Source: Rotaria socialis
Taxonomy: Eukaryota; Rotifera; Eurotatoria; Philodinida; Philodinidae
Direction: 5' to 3'
Assembly: GCA_905331475.1 (NCBI GenBank)
Contig: CAJNYU010001229.1
Coordinates: forward strand, 33,456-97,455
Length of the DNA stretch: 64,000 nucleotides
The translations under genes were made by a program, and so were the position numbers. The notes beneath the pieces are model-generated. The model saw only the letters and a program-made list of their open reading frames with translations. It ran no database searches and was not told where the DNA came from. Of the stretch, positions 1-13,600 are shown one piece after another. Positions within the stretch are counted from its first letter, which is position 1. Every line of letters begins with the position of its first letter.

Positions 1-2725
1 TTTACATCCATTTAAGAATGTCTTCGAATTTTTTAATTTTGATGAAAACGTGTTTGTATATGGTTTATCAATCAGATAGTCTTGTCGACAACGAAACTGC
101 ATTTTTTAATGCTTCAACTAGGATTGTGTAGCTGAACTGTATGCGTCGTGGAAAAAACTGCATTGTTTGAGGATTTTCTCCTAAATTATTATCCAGGATG
201 TTTTTCACTTCTAAGTAGAAGATAAGATTTAATGAATTTTAATGTAAATACGTGTAGTCCAATTCATTGTGACTTTCTCAATATGAGTTATCTGAAATAA
301 CTTATTTCTATTAGATTATTAGAAATTAAGAGCTACTGTTTTAAATGATTGTTCGTCATCATCTATTGTCAATTTCTCTCTAACCAACGTTAAGTATTTG
401 AGGATGATGGTCTACGCTGAAGATCTATAGGTGGATTGCCACATCAGTGGTATGATTGGAGATACTACGTTTTACTGACGAGACAAACAAGAATAACTCT
501 TCGCGACTACTACTCCCATGTTTGAGATGAATGGAAATCATTCAAAACTGGTGTAAATGCGTGAATATGAATTTTTTTCCACGATAGGTCTCCTGCCGAA
601 ATGCAAAAGGCTTGTTAATTTCGATAAAAAAAGTACTTGAAATTATACATAGAAAATTGTTTATGCACTTCAAAATACAATGTCGACTGAGTATTCGATA
701 AATTTGACCTAAAAAATTGAATAGTATATCTGTTTTGATTTTAATTACGAAGCATTATATGTATACGTTATAAACTCACTTGATACATGTATCATGAAGC
801 TAAATTCTTGTAAAGTTGATTTTTTTAAAAATGATGATTGATCACACTGATCTCATTAAATAATCGAAGCTATTAAATCTGACATTCTAGCATGATAAGC
901 GAAATAAAGATTTAATAGAATAGATAGTTTCGTTGCAATATTTGAGTAACAAGAAATTCTGCAACATTTTTCAGCATATTTCAAGATATTTATCTCTGTT
1001 TCACTAGTTTCCATTCTATGGTAAGTTGTTTGCTTTTGGATTAACTATTGAATCTCTCCTGGCAGACGATCAAGCAATAATTATAAGAAACATTTTGATG
1101 GAATGGTCAAACATTGTATTTATTAGAAGAAAAAACAGATTGTTTTTTTCTAATAAATCAGTCTTTCAAAATTAAAAGGGGAAATTTTAACAGTAGGTAA
1201 CAAAAACAACTGGATATGTCAAGTTGTTTTCTCCTTAATAGTACTTAGTAGAAGTCAAGACTTGCTAGAGGCATTAAACTTGAAAACGATGATAAAGATA
1301 TAATGAAATTTACTGAAGTTATTGAATTTTATTATATTAGAATCGAAACGTAATAAATGCTTTCACTCGTTATTCCCAGAGTGCAACTATATTGATTTAT
1401 TAGTTATAGAAATACTTGATGATGACTTCTGGTCTATTGATAATAGTAACATATACTTGTGAGAATAGATGAGCATGGTAAATTTTAAATAATATGTACA
1501 ACATTTACTGTTGAAACAATTAGTGAAAACAAGAGAAAATCTCCTTGTATCTAATAGTTATATCGATTAAGACGAGAAAAGCCGAATGATTCATTTATTT
1601 ATTCAGGTCGAATATGTTCAAGCGATGGATTTTCGTACGACTGATTTAACAAGTAATGCAATCAGAAAAAAGAAAGTATTATGCAAATCTTTAATAAAAA
1701 AAACCACGATCTCTAACCAGTTAGAAAAGTTCAGAACATTGTTTTCAGATGAAAGTGTGTAATATTAACGGATTTATCGTCTTATGTATTTGTAAGCATC
1801 TATTGCATCATAGATAAAAACTGTTCACTATTTGGAAATTCATGAGAAATGATACCAACATAAATTTCAACATTCCAGACTGCAACATATGTGCTAGCCG
1901 ATTTATACTTGCTTTGTAATTACGAGCGAACTATTGTAGCAATTCACTCATACGTATAGATACTAATTTAATTAATAGACTATCATATTACGGCTCACAA
2001 ATGTCAAAGTATCATAAAAATTACGTTTTTAAAAGAAATAAGAACATCTTTCTTAGATATTGTATTTTGATTTCAAACTGTAGTACTATGATATGTGTTC
2101 GACAAAGACGTTTCTTCTGTAGTTCATTGTTTCGAAATGAGGAAACAGTTTTCAAGAAGAACAAATTAATTTTTAATTAAATGTCGAACAGGAGACTGTC
2201 AAAATATGTGTCGTGTTCTGTTATTAACAAAATACATTCTTTCATAGAAATGTAATACTTCTCTTTGATAAAATGTGAGTTTCTTCTTGATTAATTCATT
2301 TATATATTTAAAAACTAGTTCGTAATTATCATCACACTGAAAAATTAAACAATGGATGTTATTTCTCTTCGATCTTAGTGAGTGAAACTTGCAATATTCT
2401 TAATCTCAATCAAGATCTAATAGTGAACTGTATTTTACACCTGTTGAGAATCACACCGAAATGATTCATCTAGAGAAAAAAGTAATTATTATTATTAAAA
2501 AATGAATGAATAATTGAATCCATACAAAACGGTAATTCAACATATGCAAATCGATCTTCCAGAGGCATTTTCACTATTACTTCAAACTTTCTTTTCATTC
2601 TCTACAGTAGTGATTGAATAAATATACAGTAACTATTTATAATAGCAAGTAAGCATATTTTCAATCCATTCATTCGTATATATTTAGTCTGAATAACAAA
2701 ATCGAGACTCTCAATATCTGATAAA
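1..2725. other. Gene-free stretch
   Basis: No coding exon or RNA gene is supported here on either strand. It is AT-rich, with a small imperfect hairpin at 1119-1157 and a perfect 14-bp palindrome at 781-794. The last part (about 2600-2725) must hold the promoter and 5' UTR of the EF-hand gene, but no clear core promoter element was identified. Confidence 0.6.
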
Positions 2726-3043
2726 ATGGCATCTGAAGAAGACGCTGCTGATGCTATGCCTTCACATATAGATATAAATGATATATCAAAAACGTTTGGT
2801 GATCCAGCACAATTATTTCAGTTGTTAGACAAGAATAATGATGGGCGTATAACAAAAGAAGATTTACAATTATTATTAGAACAATTTGGTGTTCCTGGCG
2901 CTGCAAGTAATATTGTATCGAAATATATTTTTCAACAATTAGATGCTAATCATAACGGTATAATTGAAACAAGCGATCTTGCAAATGCTGGTAACATCCT
3001 CTGGAATCTGCTTAAAAAGAAACAAAGTAGTGCTAGTGATTAG
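2726..3043 (+). CDS. Small two-EF-hand calcium-binding protein
   Basis: An intact single-exon frame of 105 residues that starts at the first ATG and ends at TAG. Two EF-hand loops are visible. Loop 1 is residues 35-46 (DKNNDGRITKED) and loop 2 is residues 73-84 (DANHNGIIETSD). Both have the expected acidic or Asn ligands at positions 1, 3 and 5 and Gly at 6, with helices on each side, so this is one paired EF-hand lobe. It is likely a small cytosolic calcium or magnesium sensor or buffer. Position 12 of both loops is Asp rather than the usual Glu, which in known EF-hands shifts preference toward magnesium. The N-terminus is acidic and the C-terminus is lysine-rich then polar. There is no signal peptide or membrane segment. 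The exact family is not recognised. A poly(A) signal lies about 120 bp after the stop. Confidence 0.85.
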   Translation: MASEEDAADAMPSHIDINDISKTFGDPAQLFQLLDKNNDGRITKEDLQLLLEQFGVPGAASNIVSKYIFQQLDANHNGIIETSDLANAGNILWNLLKKKQSSASD

Positions 3044-3160
3044 TAGGGACATAAATGGCTTGATTCTAATTGACTTTTTTAGTTTTAAAAAACAGTTGTG
3101 TACTGACAATGTTTTTTTTATAAATATAATTACTTTATTGTAACAATTTTAACTAATTTC

Positions 3161-3166
3161 AATAAA
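3161..3166 (+). terminator. Poly(A) signal of the EF-hand gene
   Basis: AATAAA lies 118 bp downstream of the stop codon in an AT-rich 3' UTR. Its use is inferred from position only. Confidence 0.5.
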
Positions 3167-3170
3167 ATAA

Positions 3171-4684
3171 AACGAAATAATTAGCGAGAATTCATTGCAC
3201 TCCTAAAAAAATGCAAGCGCATTTCCTATTAGATTTACATTTGAAACACGATGTGCCTGTTTGTCCTTGTCATAGGAAGATTGGTTTATTCTGTATCTTT
3301 TGGGATATATATTTCTTAATAATTCTCTTACCTAAAGGTGTGTGTATGTTCCAATATGCAAATATTATAAAGAATAGTCATTAAGAACTCCATCTGATCT
3401 GAACTATCTTCGACGTTCAATTTAAGATAGATAAATTTAAGATTTATGTTTTTTCATGATGAATCAAACATAGTATTAATGTCTTACCAATAATTTTGAT
3501 TCGAGATTTTTTTATGCACTAGCAATTTGTCGTTATTACCTTTACAGGAAGATTGATTCGTGATTATTTTTTAAAGAAAAATTGCATTGCAATACTTGCT
3601 GTATGAGTGGGGAAAAGACTTCAGGCTCTTCCAAACAGCCTTGCTATATTTCTATGCATTTATTGCAGTTGCAACCTTAGAAATTATTTCTTGTTTCAAT
3701 CCAATGACTTAAAAGTTAAGAAGAAAATCATCTTGCAACAAAATCAATGATTACATTTGAATAAGAAATCATAGATAAGTTATTAGTACATATGGAAATT
3801 TAATTCTTTCTTATTTTATATCGAACAGTAATATTGAACTAAATGAATGAACAACTGACAAATATTGGTAAAAAGACACTATGAAAAGTTGTAAACGAAT
3901 AAAATTTCCTTCGAAAAAAAATTGACTTCTTACAATATCTGTAGAGAACGACGTAAAGCGATATTGACAAAATATGTCCTACATCACATGTCATAAAACA
4001 TTTATTCTTTGATTAGCAACAGCAGCTACGTTATATTACGTTTTTTTAATTCTGCAGGATTCGTAGTAACCTTGTCTTTGAATCATTTATAAATGAGAGA
4101 ATCAAGCAAACTATGATCTCTAAATACACAAATATTCATAGATTCTATCGAGATCCTTGAAATCAACTATCAATATTGCATATGCTGTGCATGAGAAAAA
4201 AGTAAACGAAAAGATATTAACTGTTCACTTTATTGCAGTTTAAAATCCAACACGTATTTCAAATCAAATAATTATATATATTTCTATCAATATATTTTAT
4301 GCCTGCGACTCGCGTTCACTTGCTTCACACGCTTAACAACATTCAAAAAACAAGAGAAAGAGAACAATGAACAAGAACAGAAAAAGTTAAAAATGGGAAA
4401 CAATAGTAAAAATAAAATTGTTACCGCAGTAGCTGCGTTCATACACACAAAAGAAAAAGTTTTATACGTATATTCTAATTGCGCATGTATATCATCCATA
4501 ATCAAAACGTAAGTTAATTCTTATTGTTTTTTTTTCTCAATCATAATAACCAGTAGCCAGAGGCTAACTAACAACATTTAACAGTGCAAAGAACAACAGA
4601 TAAAACAAAGGAAATAAGCCCAGATATAGGGAAAGAAGAATTGATATAAAAAGAAAACATTTTCTTTCTGAAATAATTTCACTG
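3171..4684. other. Intergenic between two convergent genes
   Basis: No gene is seen. The EF-hand gene and FNDC3 converge here. A candidate FNDC3 poly(A) signal (AATAAA on the minus strand) is the TTTATT at 4229-4234. The small minus-strand frames at 4287-4785 are low-complexity hydrophobic shadows in the 3' UTR. Confidence 0.5.
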
Positions 4685-7600
4685 TTAATTTCTTGTTCCT
4701 GGAGACGATGAAGAAAAGGTATTATCGACTGATATTGATGCATCATTATTATACTTTGAATAGATAACATTGGCAAATATGGCAATAAAGATGGCTAATA
4801 AGGCAAAACCAACTGATATTACAAATGCCCATTGTTGATCAGTTAATGTTCGATTTTCAAATAATTTCATTAATTTGAATTTTCGATGAACTGCTGAACG
4901 ATATCGATTTATAAACGATGGTTGTTGCTCACGATTATCACCATTCAACAAACGATTATCTAATGTTTTCGAAGCAGATAATGTTGCAGCCAAATCTTCT
5001 GGTCGTGACAAAACAAAATGTGTTGCGTGACTAAATGGGCTATTTAATGATAAGCCTTCATTGGTCGTTCGAATTACGCAAACACGTGCACGATAATCAA
5101 CACCGGATTCTAAATTTGTTGCACGATATGATGTTAATTCACCATTGTACATTTCAATGTAATCATTTTCTTTTCTATAAATTTGAAGTTGTAACATATA
5201 ACTGAGAGTATCTTTACCAAGAGGTTTATGTGCTTGCCAATTGAAAACACATGAGGTAGATGTTATTTCTGTTATGTTTGGTGCTGAGAAAAATATAGAT
5301 AGAATAAAGAAATATCAAAAACTTATAACGAGTATAGATATTAACTATTTGTGATATGATGAAACACAGAAGAAGAAGAAGAAATGAGTATTGTAGCTTT
5401 TTACAAGGCTTAGTAATATTTCTGATTGTACGATGCATGTGTGAAATAAGAAATACTAATGAGAAAAGGTGCATGTTCACTCAGGCGCCAAAAATTCACG
5501 TTGCTTGCCATTTTTAATTACAAATAATTTTTAAATTTTCGACTTAAAATTTCTCAAAGAGACAAATTTTAATGAGAATAGCTTAATGTTAAACTATTGA
5601 GTCTTTCTAAAGCACAGAAGAAAATTTTTGAAAATTCCGTAGCTCTCTCATATATATTTTCTAGAATTTTGTCAATATCTGCATGATGTGCATAGTCTCA
5701 ATTCTAAAATGATTAATCGATTTGCATGTATTCTTTGTTAGCAAAACTAATAGTTGATAATGAAAAAGATTGGTCATAGATAGAATTTGACCAACCGAGA
5801 AGTTCTTTTTTTAAGATTTATGTTTTCTTAGTACTGCAATGAACTAACCTTTTAAAGTATTTGGTGGCGATTTTGGTGTTGTAAATGTATGTATTTCAGA
5901 CCATGGACCAGGACCAGTATCATTTTTCGCACATATACGAAAATGATACGATGTATTTTCTTGTAATTTATTTATTTTATGTGAAGATGCATTTCCAATA
6001 TAAATAGAATTAAAACTAAGATCAATCAAGGAATCAATTTTTATCTTTCTTAAACATTTTCTACGACTTACTTTCCATCTTTTCCGTCCATTTCAATAAT
6101 ATATGTAATAACACGAGCGGATGTAGTCATTTCAGTATTATTTACTACTGTTGAAATTACATGATTGACAGTATTCCATTTCAATTTTATAGAATTATAC
6201 GTAGCTACTACACATTCAAGCTGTGGTGCATCGGGCGGTAAAGGTTTTGTATGACATTTAGCAGTTGAAGAGAATGGACCTTGTCCTATTGTATTAACAG
6301 CTCGTATACGAATTCTACGAGCAAATAAATAATCTAATTTTAAAAATTTTAAAGAAAAAAACGAACTACTCACCTATAAGCTGTATCAGGTAATACTTCG
6401 TTTATTGTATATTCTATCAATTCGGGACTAGCAAAAATAAGTTCTTTTTCACCAATATCGATATGATAACATGTTATAGTTGATCCATTATTAGCTGGTT
6501 CTTTCCAAGTGATTGTCATTGATGTTGATTTCGGATAGGCTTTTACTGATGTAACTATCGATGGTGGAGATCCTGGTGTAACACATGATGCTAGCATACT
6601 ATATGGACTGATACCAGCTAAATTAACTGCCTAGAAAAACAATATTTTTATCATTTAAGAGTCTTAGAACAATATTATTCTTTTTGTTATTTTTACCTGC
6701 ACTCGAAAAAAATAATGTGTAGCAGGAGTAAGACCTTTAGCTTCATATGTACAATTTGTACCACAATAAAGTTGTATGAATGAATAATTTTCTTTTCTTG
6801 ACCATTCAAGACGATATTCAGTTATAGCTGCACCATTGTTTACACCTTCTTCCCAACTTATGAGTGCACTATTTGCTGTGCGGCATTCAGCAGAAATATT
6901 TCGTGGTGCTTCAGGTATACCGGGACCAGAAATGACATCAAGATATTTTGACCATGGACCAGCCTAAAATAAAATATAAAATTAACCAAAAATTAAATCC
7001 TAGAATGAATTCACATACACCGGCTTGATTAAATGCTCGAACTTGAATTAAATATGGTCGACCAGGTAGTAAATCAGCAACTATACAGTCAAGGTCACGT
7101 CCACGATAAACGATTCGTGATGAATTATCAGAGTTTATCATTTGAACTTCAAATTCGATAACAGACGCACCACCGTCATAATCAGGATATACTAAAAAGT
7201 ATAAGATAAAATATTAAAAAGTCTTTCAGTGAACACTTATTCGTTTCTCTTCTTTACATGTTTTCGTCATGCAATCGACTATAAAGTTTAAATGAGTAAA
7301 GAATGTTCTTTAAGGCTTTTGGAGAAAACAATATAAGTGACAACCTAGAGTTTCTTGAATTACATCAAAATAATTAACAACCCTTACTTTTAAGTTCTAC
7401 TATGCTTATCGTTAACGTAAGAATAATACTTGTCTGTTGTGACACTAATGAATGTGCGTTGAAATCAAGGTTTTAATGATTTTCTTTCTTTACAAGACGT
7501 CCGTTGGTGGACTGGAAAGTTAAATACTAAGCAGTACCTTTTCTCAACTACATGAAAATAAGAACAGAGGTGAAACTAAGTATTCAGAGTTATTTCGAAA

Positions 7601-10600
7601 CACAAACAATCGATGAAAATCCGAGTTAGGTCATACAAGAAATTTGAATTGCTGATATTGTGCTTTCCAATGCGTTAAATAGTGGAGCTTTCTAATTCTT
7701 TTTTACTGATAAAAAGCAGTATTCTTGATATCATCAATGATAAGGTGTGTTGCTTTCTCGATTTACTCTAGTTCTCATATGGTCAAGTACTAAACTGTGA
7801 ACTAATTAACGTGTAAATCAAAAACAAAATAGACGTTTTTAATCTTATCTACTAAAAAAAAATAGCGTATTAAGACCGAGTATCAATATTTATAAATAAT
7901 AGATTTATATACTTTATAAATCAATTGTTTGTGTTAAATTCGTAGAAAAAAAAACGTATAGGAAAATCGAATACAAGAAGTCAATAACAATCCGTGTTCA
8001 AAATGTAAATATGAATTAGTCGTAATTTTTCGTTTGATTAATCGACCTTGAAAAATAGTTTCAGTCGACTAGAAGTTTTCCACGTGATATATTTCATATT
8101 AGTCTAATGAAGCTAATGAAAGCATCTGAGTAACACATTGCTTTTTTCTCTAAAATAGTTGCACTACCAAATTTCCTTAGTACAACTCAAGCTATTTCAT
8201 TAGTATCAGTATTCTATGATATGTGTTTAATGAGAAAACAGTGTGAGACCATTTATGATTGCTGATAATATTTTCTTATTTCTTTTAGAAAAAAATAAAG
8301 ATTTCTCTTTTCGTACCCCAACGAAGATGTAATGAGTTGGCTTTTGGTTTTCCCAAAATCTTCGGTGGATGACATGAAGCAGGTGCTACAGCTGGTGTTT
8401 TTATTTGTGCTATATCCGATAGATCACTTTGACCACCTACATTCGAACATGATAAACGAAGAGAATACGAATGACCAGGTATAAGTTGTTCAAGGACATA
8501 TTCTGTCTCTAAACCATTATAAATCACATGAAAACCTAAAACAAAATAAATAAATAAACTGTTGCAATAATTTTGTATGATCGATTTTTACCTTTGGATT
8601 CTTCCAATTCAAGATAATATTGTTCAATATCTGCACCTCCATTATCTCTTGGTGGATCTAAAAATTACAAAAGACATTTCTTCTACCAAAGATGAATTTG
8701 AAATTATTCTGACCCCAAACTATACGGCATTGTGTTGCTTGTATTTGCCCTTTTATTCTTGGTTTAGCTGGTGTATCCGGTCGATCAGGTACTGTTTTAT
8801 ATGTAGCTATTTGTGAATAATTACTTTGCCCTTCTTGATTATGTGCTGCTAACTAAACATAATAATAATCAAATAGAATTATTTTTCTACAGAACACATA
8901 ATAGATTTCTTACTCGAAATCTATATTCTGTATTTCGATATAAATCAGTTACTGTATACGTTAATAATGAACCTGAATATTTATTTCTAAAATAGTTTGA
9001 TTCATCATTCATTTGTAATGTAAATGTTTCATCCATCAGCCGTTTAGTCCATAATAATGTTAAATGTTTAATACCTTTTTCTAACAACGTTGGTGGATCA
9101 GGTTCAGGTGGGATTGTTCCTAATGTACTAAATTGAACTGTTTCACTAAATTCACTAGAATCAAAATAAACAAAAGATAACAAACTAAAGTGCACATGTT
9201 TTGATTTATTATTTTACCTTCGTCCTATACTATTCTCAGCAGCCAAACGAAAAGCATAAAATGTTGCTGGCGTTAATTTATTTAACATAGATTGTTTTTT
9301 TATACCACGATATATTTCAACAAATTCTCGACCTTTACCCTAGAAAAGATCAAATTATTTTAATCTAAGAAATTTCAATAGTACGAACTTCATCATATTC
9401 AAGAATATAATGAGTAAGTTTTGATCCATTATCAGCTGTTGCTGTCCATTTTAGTGTCAAAGAATTTTTTAATCGGCTACCAAGTAATTTTGGTGGTAGA
9501 GGTTGATCAGGTTCACATTGTTCAGTGGTAAATGGAATTGGATTCGTATATTCACCTTTACATGAATCAATGCAGGCACATACTCTAGAAGTTATATTCA
9601 AATTTAAAGAGATACAAAATTAGACATTCGATTTATTTATTTACTTTAAATGATATTCTGTTGCTGGTTTAAGATCTTTTAAAGTTATTTCATTTGCATC
9701 CCCGCTAAAATAAAAATGATTGTTATTAAAAACAGTGTCATAAGTTACAATTTTTGATGTGTTTCAACAGTTGGTCAAATTATTAGGTTGCCGATATTCT
9801 GAAGCGAAAATCGTAACAAAAACATTCAAATTGATTAGAGAAAAATGAAAAACTTTCCAGAATTGAGAACAAAATATGACTCATCTTCAATCTTCTAACA
9901 TCAATATTTGATGAAGTATTGAAACATACTATTACATAAAATAACTTATTTTATTACAATCATGTCTCAATGGCGCAATCAAAGCGTTACACAATTGAAC
10001 TAAGCGTCTGTGACTTTCTACTCAGTATTTACATATATATTCGGTAAGAAGTGTTCCAGAACTCCTAAAATTTATCGTTATTTTAATGAATAAAATAATT
10101 ATTTTATTGTAGTAGATTAGTATTCAAGCTTTTGAAGTGATTATCTTTGACAATACATAAGATTTTATTACATAAACAATGATGTAAGATTTAATTTTCC
10201 AAAAGTTTACAATATTATTCTTAAGTCAAAATAAAATATTTGTAATAAGAATGAATGTTTCTTGGTTGGATTACCTTTTTGAGTTCTTACTTTTTAATCG
10301 TGTTAGCATTTATTTGTCATCATTTAACATAAACGAATACTGAATCTGTTCTATCTTTGTTTTGTTTTAGTAGTGTGCTACCGCCCTCATAAAATCTCTT
10401 TTAATCCACCTCCCATATAATCTATAGACTAAACATCTATTAGCCTCATACTATAATTTTCTAGTTTCTATTAGACTCAGGAAAACATATTTGTTAACAT
10501 GAAAAGTTAGACGTGCATCATTTATTCAGATTATATATCATCGTCCAAAATAATAATTCTTTGTGTATCCACACATACAAATAAAAATATATTTTTACAA

Positions 10601-13600
10601 GAAATATTTTTCTTTTCCTTTAGATATGTATTATCCAGACTCTTTGAAATCAACAGATTTCATAGGATTATTAACTATTAAAGACTGAAATGATACAAAC
10701 AACATTAGAAAAAAAAAGAATATAAAATCGATGATGTTTGAAGAAAATATTTATGTACTATTATCATAGAAATCTAATCTCATTCACTTTCAGCGCGTTG
10801 AAGTAAATGCTAATTACTCAAATCGACTGAAGCAATTCGTTTTTATATTTCTTTGATTCTCATACATATGTTTAAATATGTTTGAAGCTACACAAATATA
10901 TAAAAAGGATTCTATGTATTTAATTATTATGTTTAATAACATTTTCAATACAGTATAAACCTAATCAATTATCAAGGATTTTTTACTTGGTGTCGATGCA
11001 TGATTCATATGACTGAATACATTTTCTAGTAATTCATTCGTTTGTGCTTCGATTGATTAATATCATATAATCTGTTCATGGCCTCAGGATACTTGCTGTT
11101 GACTGACACAACTATCTATATTGTTAGACAGCTGATTTGCTTGTATAAACTAAAAAATGGTCGAAGTATGGACGTACTTTTTAGCGTGAGATTCAAAATT
11201 CAGACAAACGACTAACGTAAGACTCAATTTGAAAAAGTTACTAGATACATCATACTGTTGTTGCAATAATCATTTATATACGTAGCAGTAGTAGTAATCA
11301 ATCGACCCTAAACTTTTGGTATTAAGTCGATCCAATCATTTGCTTAGGTTACAAGGACTTTGCTGTTTTTGTTGTAGAGAAATATACGACGTTTCAAATC
11401 CATTCTAAAATCTTTCTAATATTCCTTACAGTCAGACCTAATTCGCAGGTGACACAATTAAATTTTGCTATCAATTGTTCTAATGTCATGTATATTATTG
11501 AGAGAAGAGCAAATAGTAGAATCTTTATTAATTCTTTTGTGCACATAGAATAGTACTTATTCAATGTTCTTATCACAAGGTTATTAGAAATTTGATAGAG
11601 AAAAATTTTACACGTAATTTCTTTTTGATAGGTTTTTCTTTTTTAAATAAATCTTGAACTTGGCAAGATGAAATCAGTATATGTTTTATTTTTCATATCT
11701 TACCAATAGACTTGTTTGTATTTGGCATCTTTGCCTTTGTCGGACAATAATAATTCATAGATAAGATTCATAAAATCAATCGAATAATCTGATTGTGATG
11801 ATGTTGAGCATGGCGGTTGAATTCTTACTAAAGCACTTCGACTCTCAATATCTTGAATCTATACATAAGAAACAGGAAAAAAACCATAACTTATGTTATT
11901 GTTCAAGTTTAAGAAACTCCTACGAGTGGTGAGGATAATTTCGATAGACTTTTTTCAATAGTTTGACGTTCTTTATCAAATTCAGCAGCAACCGCTAAAT
12001 CAACCGGTTCATTATTTGGTTGAACAATTATATCCCGATAAAATGAAGTATAATGTGCTAATGTTGTTGGTGGTGGATGATGATGATGTGGAGATTTCTG
12101 TGAACCATCTAAATTATTATATATATTTATCAACTAATTGACGAATTTAATTTTCTTCTCTATTTTGGTTTTTTGATAGTGAAGATGAAAAACCTATTAA
12201 GAGCTTTGTATTTAAACGTATTTGTCGATAACTTTTAATAGGTAAAGATCGATTAGAACTATTGTCCATTTCAAAAATAAGTTTAACAAAATCAATATTT
12301 AATCATTATTCGATATCAAATTAGAGCGCTTTTCATAATATTCAAATAAACTTACTCATGCTAACATTATTTACATATGAATTGTTATTCACATGAGATT
12401 GTGGTGTGCGTCGTTTTTGTCCACTATTATTTAAATTTCTTCCATTCGAACCTCCGCCGCCTCCGCCTCCCCCTCCTCCTCCTCCAGTTGTATTACAAAC
12501 ATTATTATTTGCATTATATACAGGTGAACGACGTTGTTGATTATTGGTTGAACTACTTGATGGTGTTGATATAGATATAGTAGACGCTGCTGTTGTCGAA
12601 CCATTACTGTCTGATAGATGAAGTAAACAGTGTGATGCTAAATAGATAATAAATAAAAATAAATACATTTTTGTCAATTATATTTCATACGATTTGTTGA
12701 TGCTGATAAGGATGTATGATTACAAGCAGAACGTGGGGGATAAGACAACGTGTCGTTTGGATAAGGTCCATATACATTTGGATTATGATATTGCGAAGGA
12801 TGACCATAAATCCCATTGTAGAGTGATGGAGGATAACCGGGATGCTAGATTTAAAAATACATGAATTGATATTGAATGAACTCGTATAGATAATAGATTT
12901 GACAAACAGTTCTTATTTGATCTTACCAAATGATGAGGGGGTGGTGGCGGAGGTGGTCCTGGCTGTGGCATAATAACATGTGTTAATACACCATTTTCGT
13001 CTAGAACTTGTTGAACAGTATGTCCAGGTGGTAAATGTAAAGGTAATGGAAAGGCTGGCCCGTTCTCTGAGATCATTCTCACCGTTGCCGGACCTAAAGT
13101 AATAAATTGCAACAAATATTAACACATGTATACGATACCGTTTTTTCAATGAACTTTTATACGGTTCGCATTAAACGAGTAGGCATTAATTTCATGTAAT
13201 GTAACAAAACGGAAAAGAGCGAAATAAATTGTCAAACATTTTTTTTCATCAAACAATTTTTCCTTGTTCTTATTCAAGGTAAAGAAGCCTAGCAAAAGGT
13301 CATAAACATTGTGAAGTAAAAGATAGGTAGTGAGGGAGAGTGAGAAGAAAAAACACAGTAGCTACTTGTCAGGCCGCATGATATAGTGGGCGAATGACTA
13401 ACTCGTGAAATAGCTACATGACGTCAATCTAGCAATAATAAAACAAACGGTTATCTTTCTCCAAGTGGTATTACTCTGAAAGAGATCGATTAGTAATACA
13501 ACCATGAGTCTTGCATTGTTTTTCTTTCGAAAGAAAATTGCTTTTTCTATTTCTACTACACTTGTGGTCAATAATATTGGTGTTGACCACATGCAATTCA

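Noticed and set aside
781-794. Perfect 14-bp palindrome TGATACATGTATCA
   Set aside because: Isolated, short and AT-rich; no gene or repeat context.
8577-8995. Plus-strand frames of 60-79 codons
   Set aside because: They overlap well-supported minus-strand FNDC3 exons and introns in the wrong direction.
9955-10025. TGGCGCAAT... stretch resembling a tRNA A box in an FNDC3 intron
   Set aside because: No matching B box (GGTTCGA) follows and no cloverleaf can be folded by eye.
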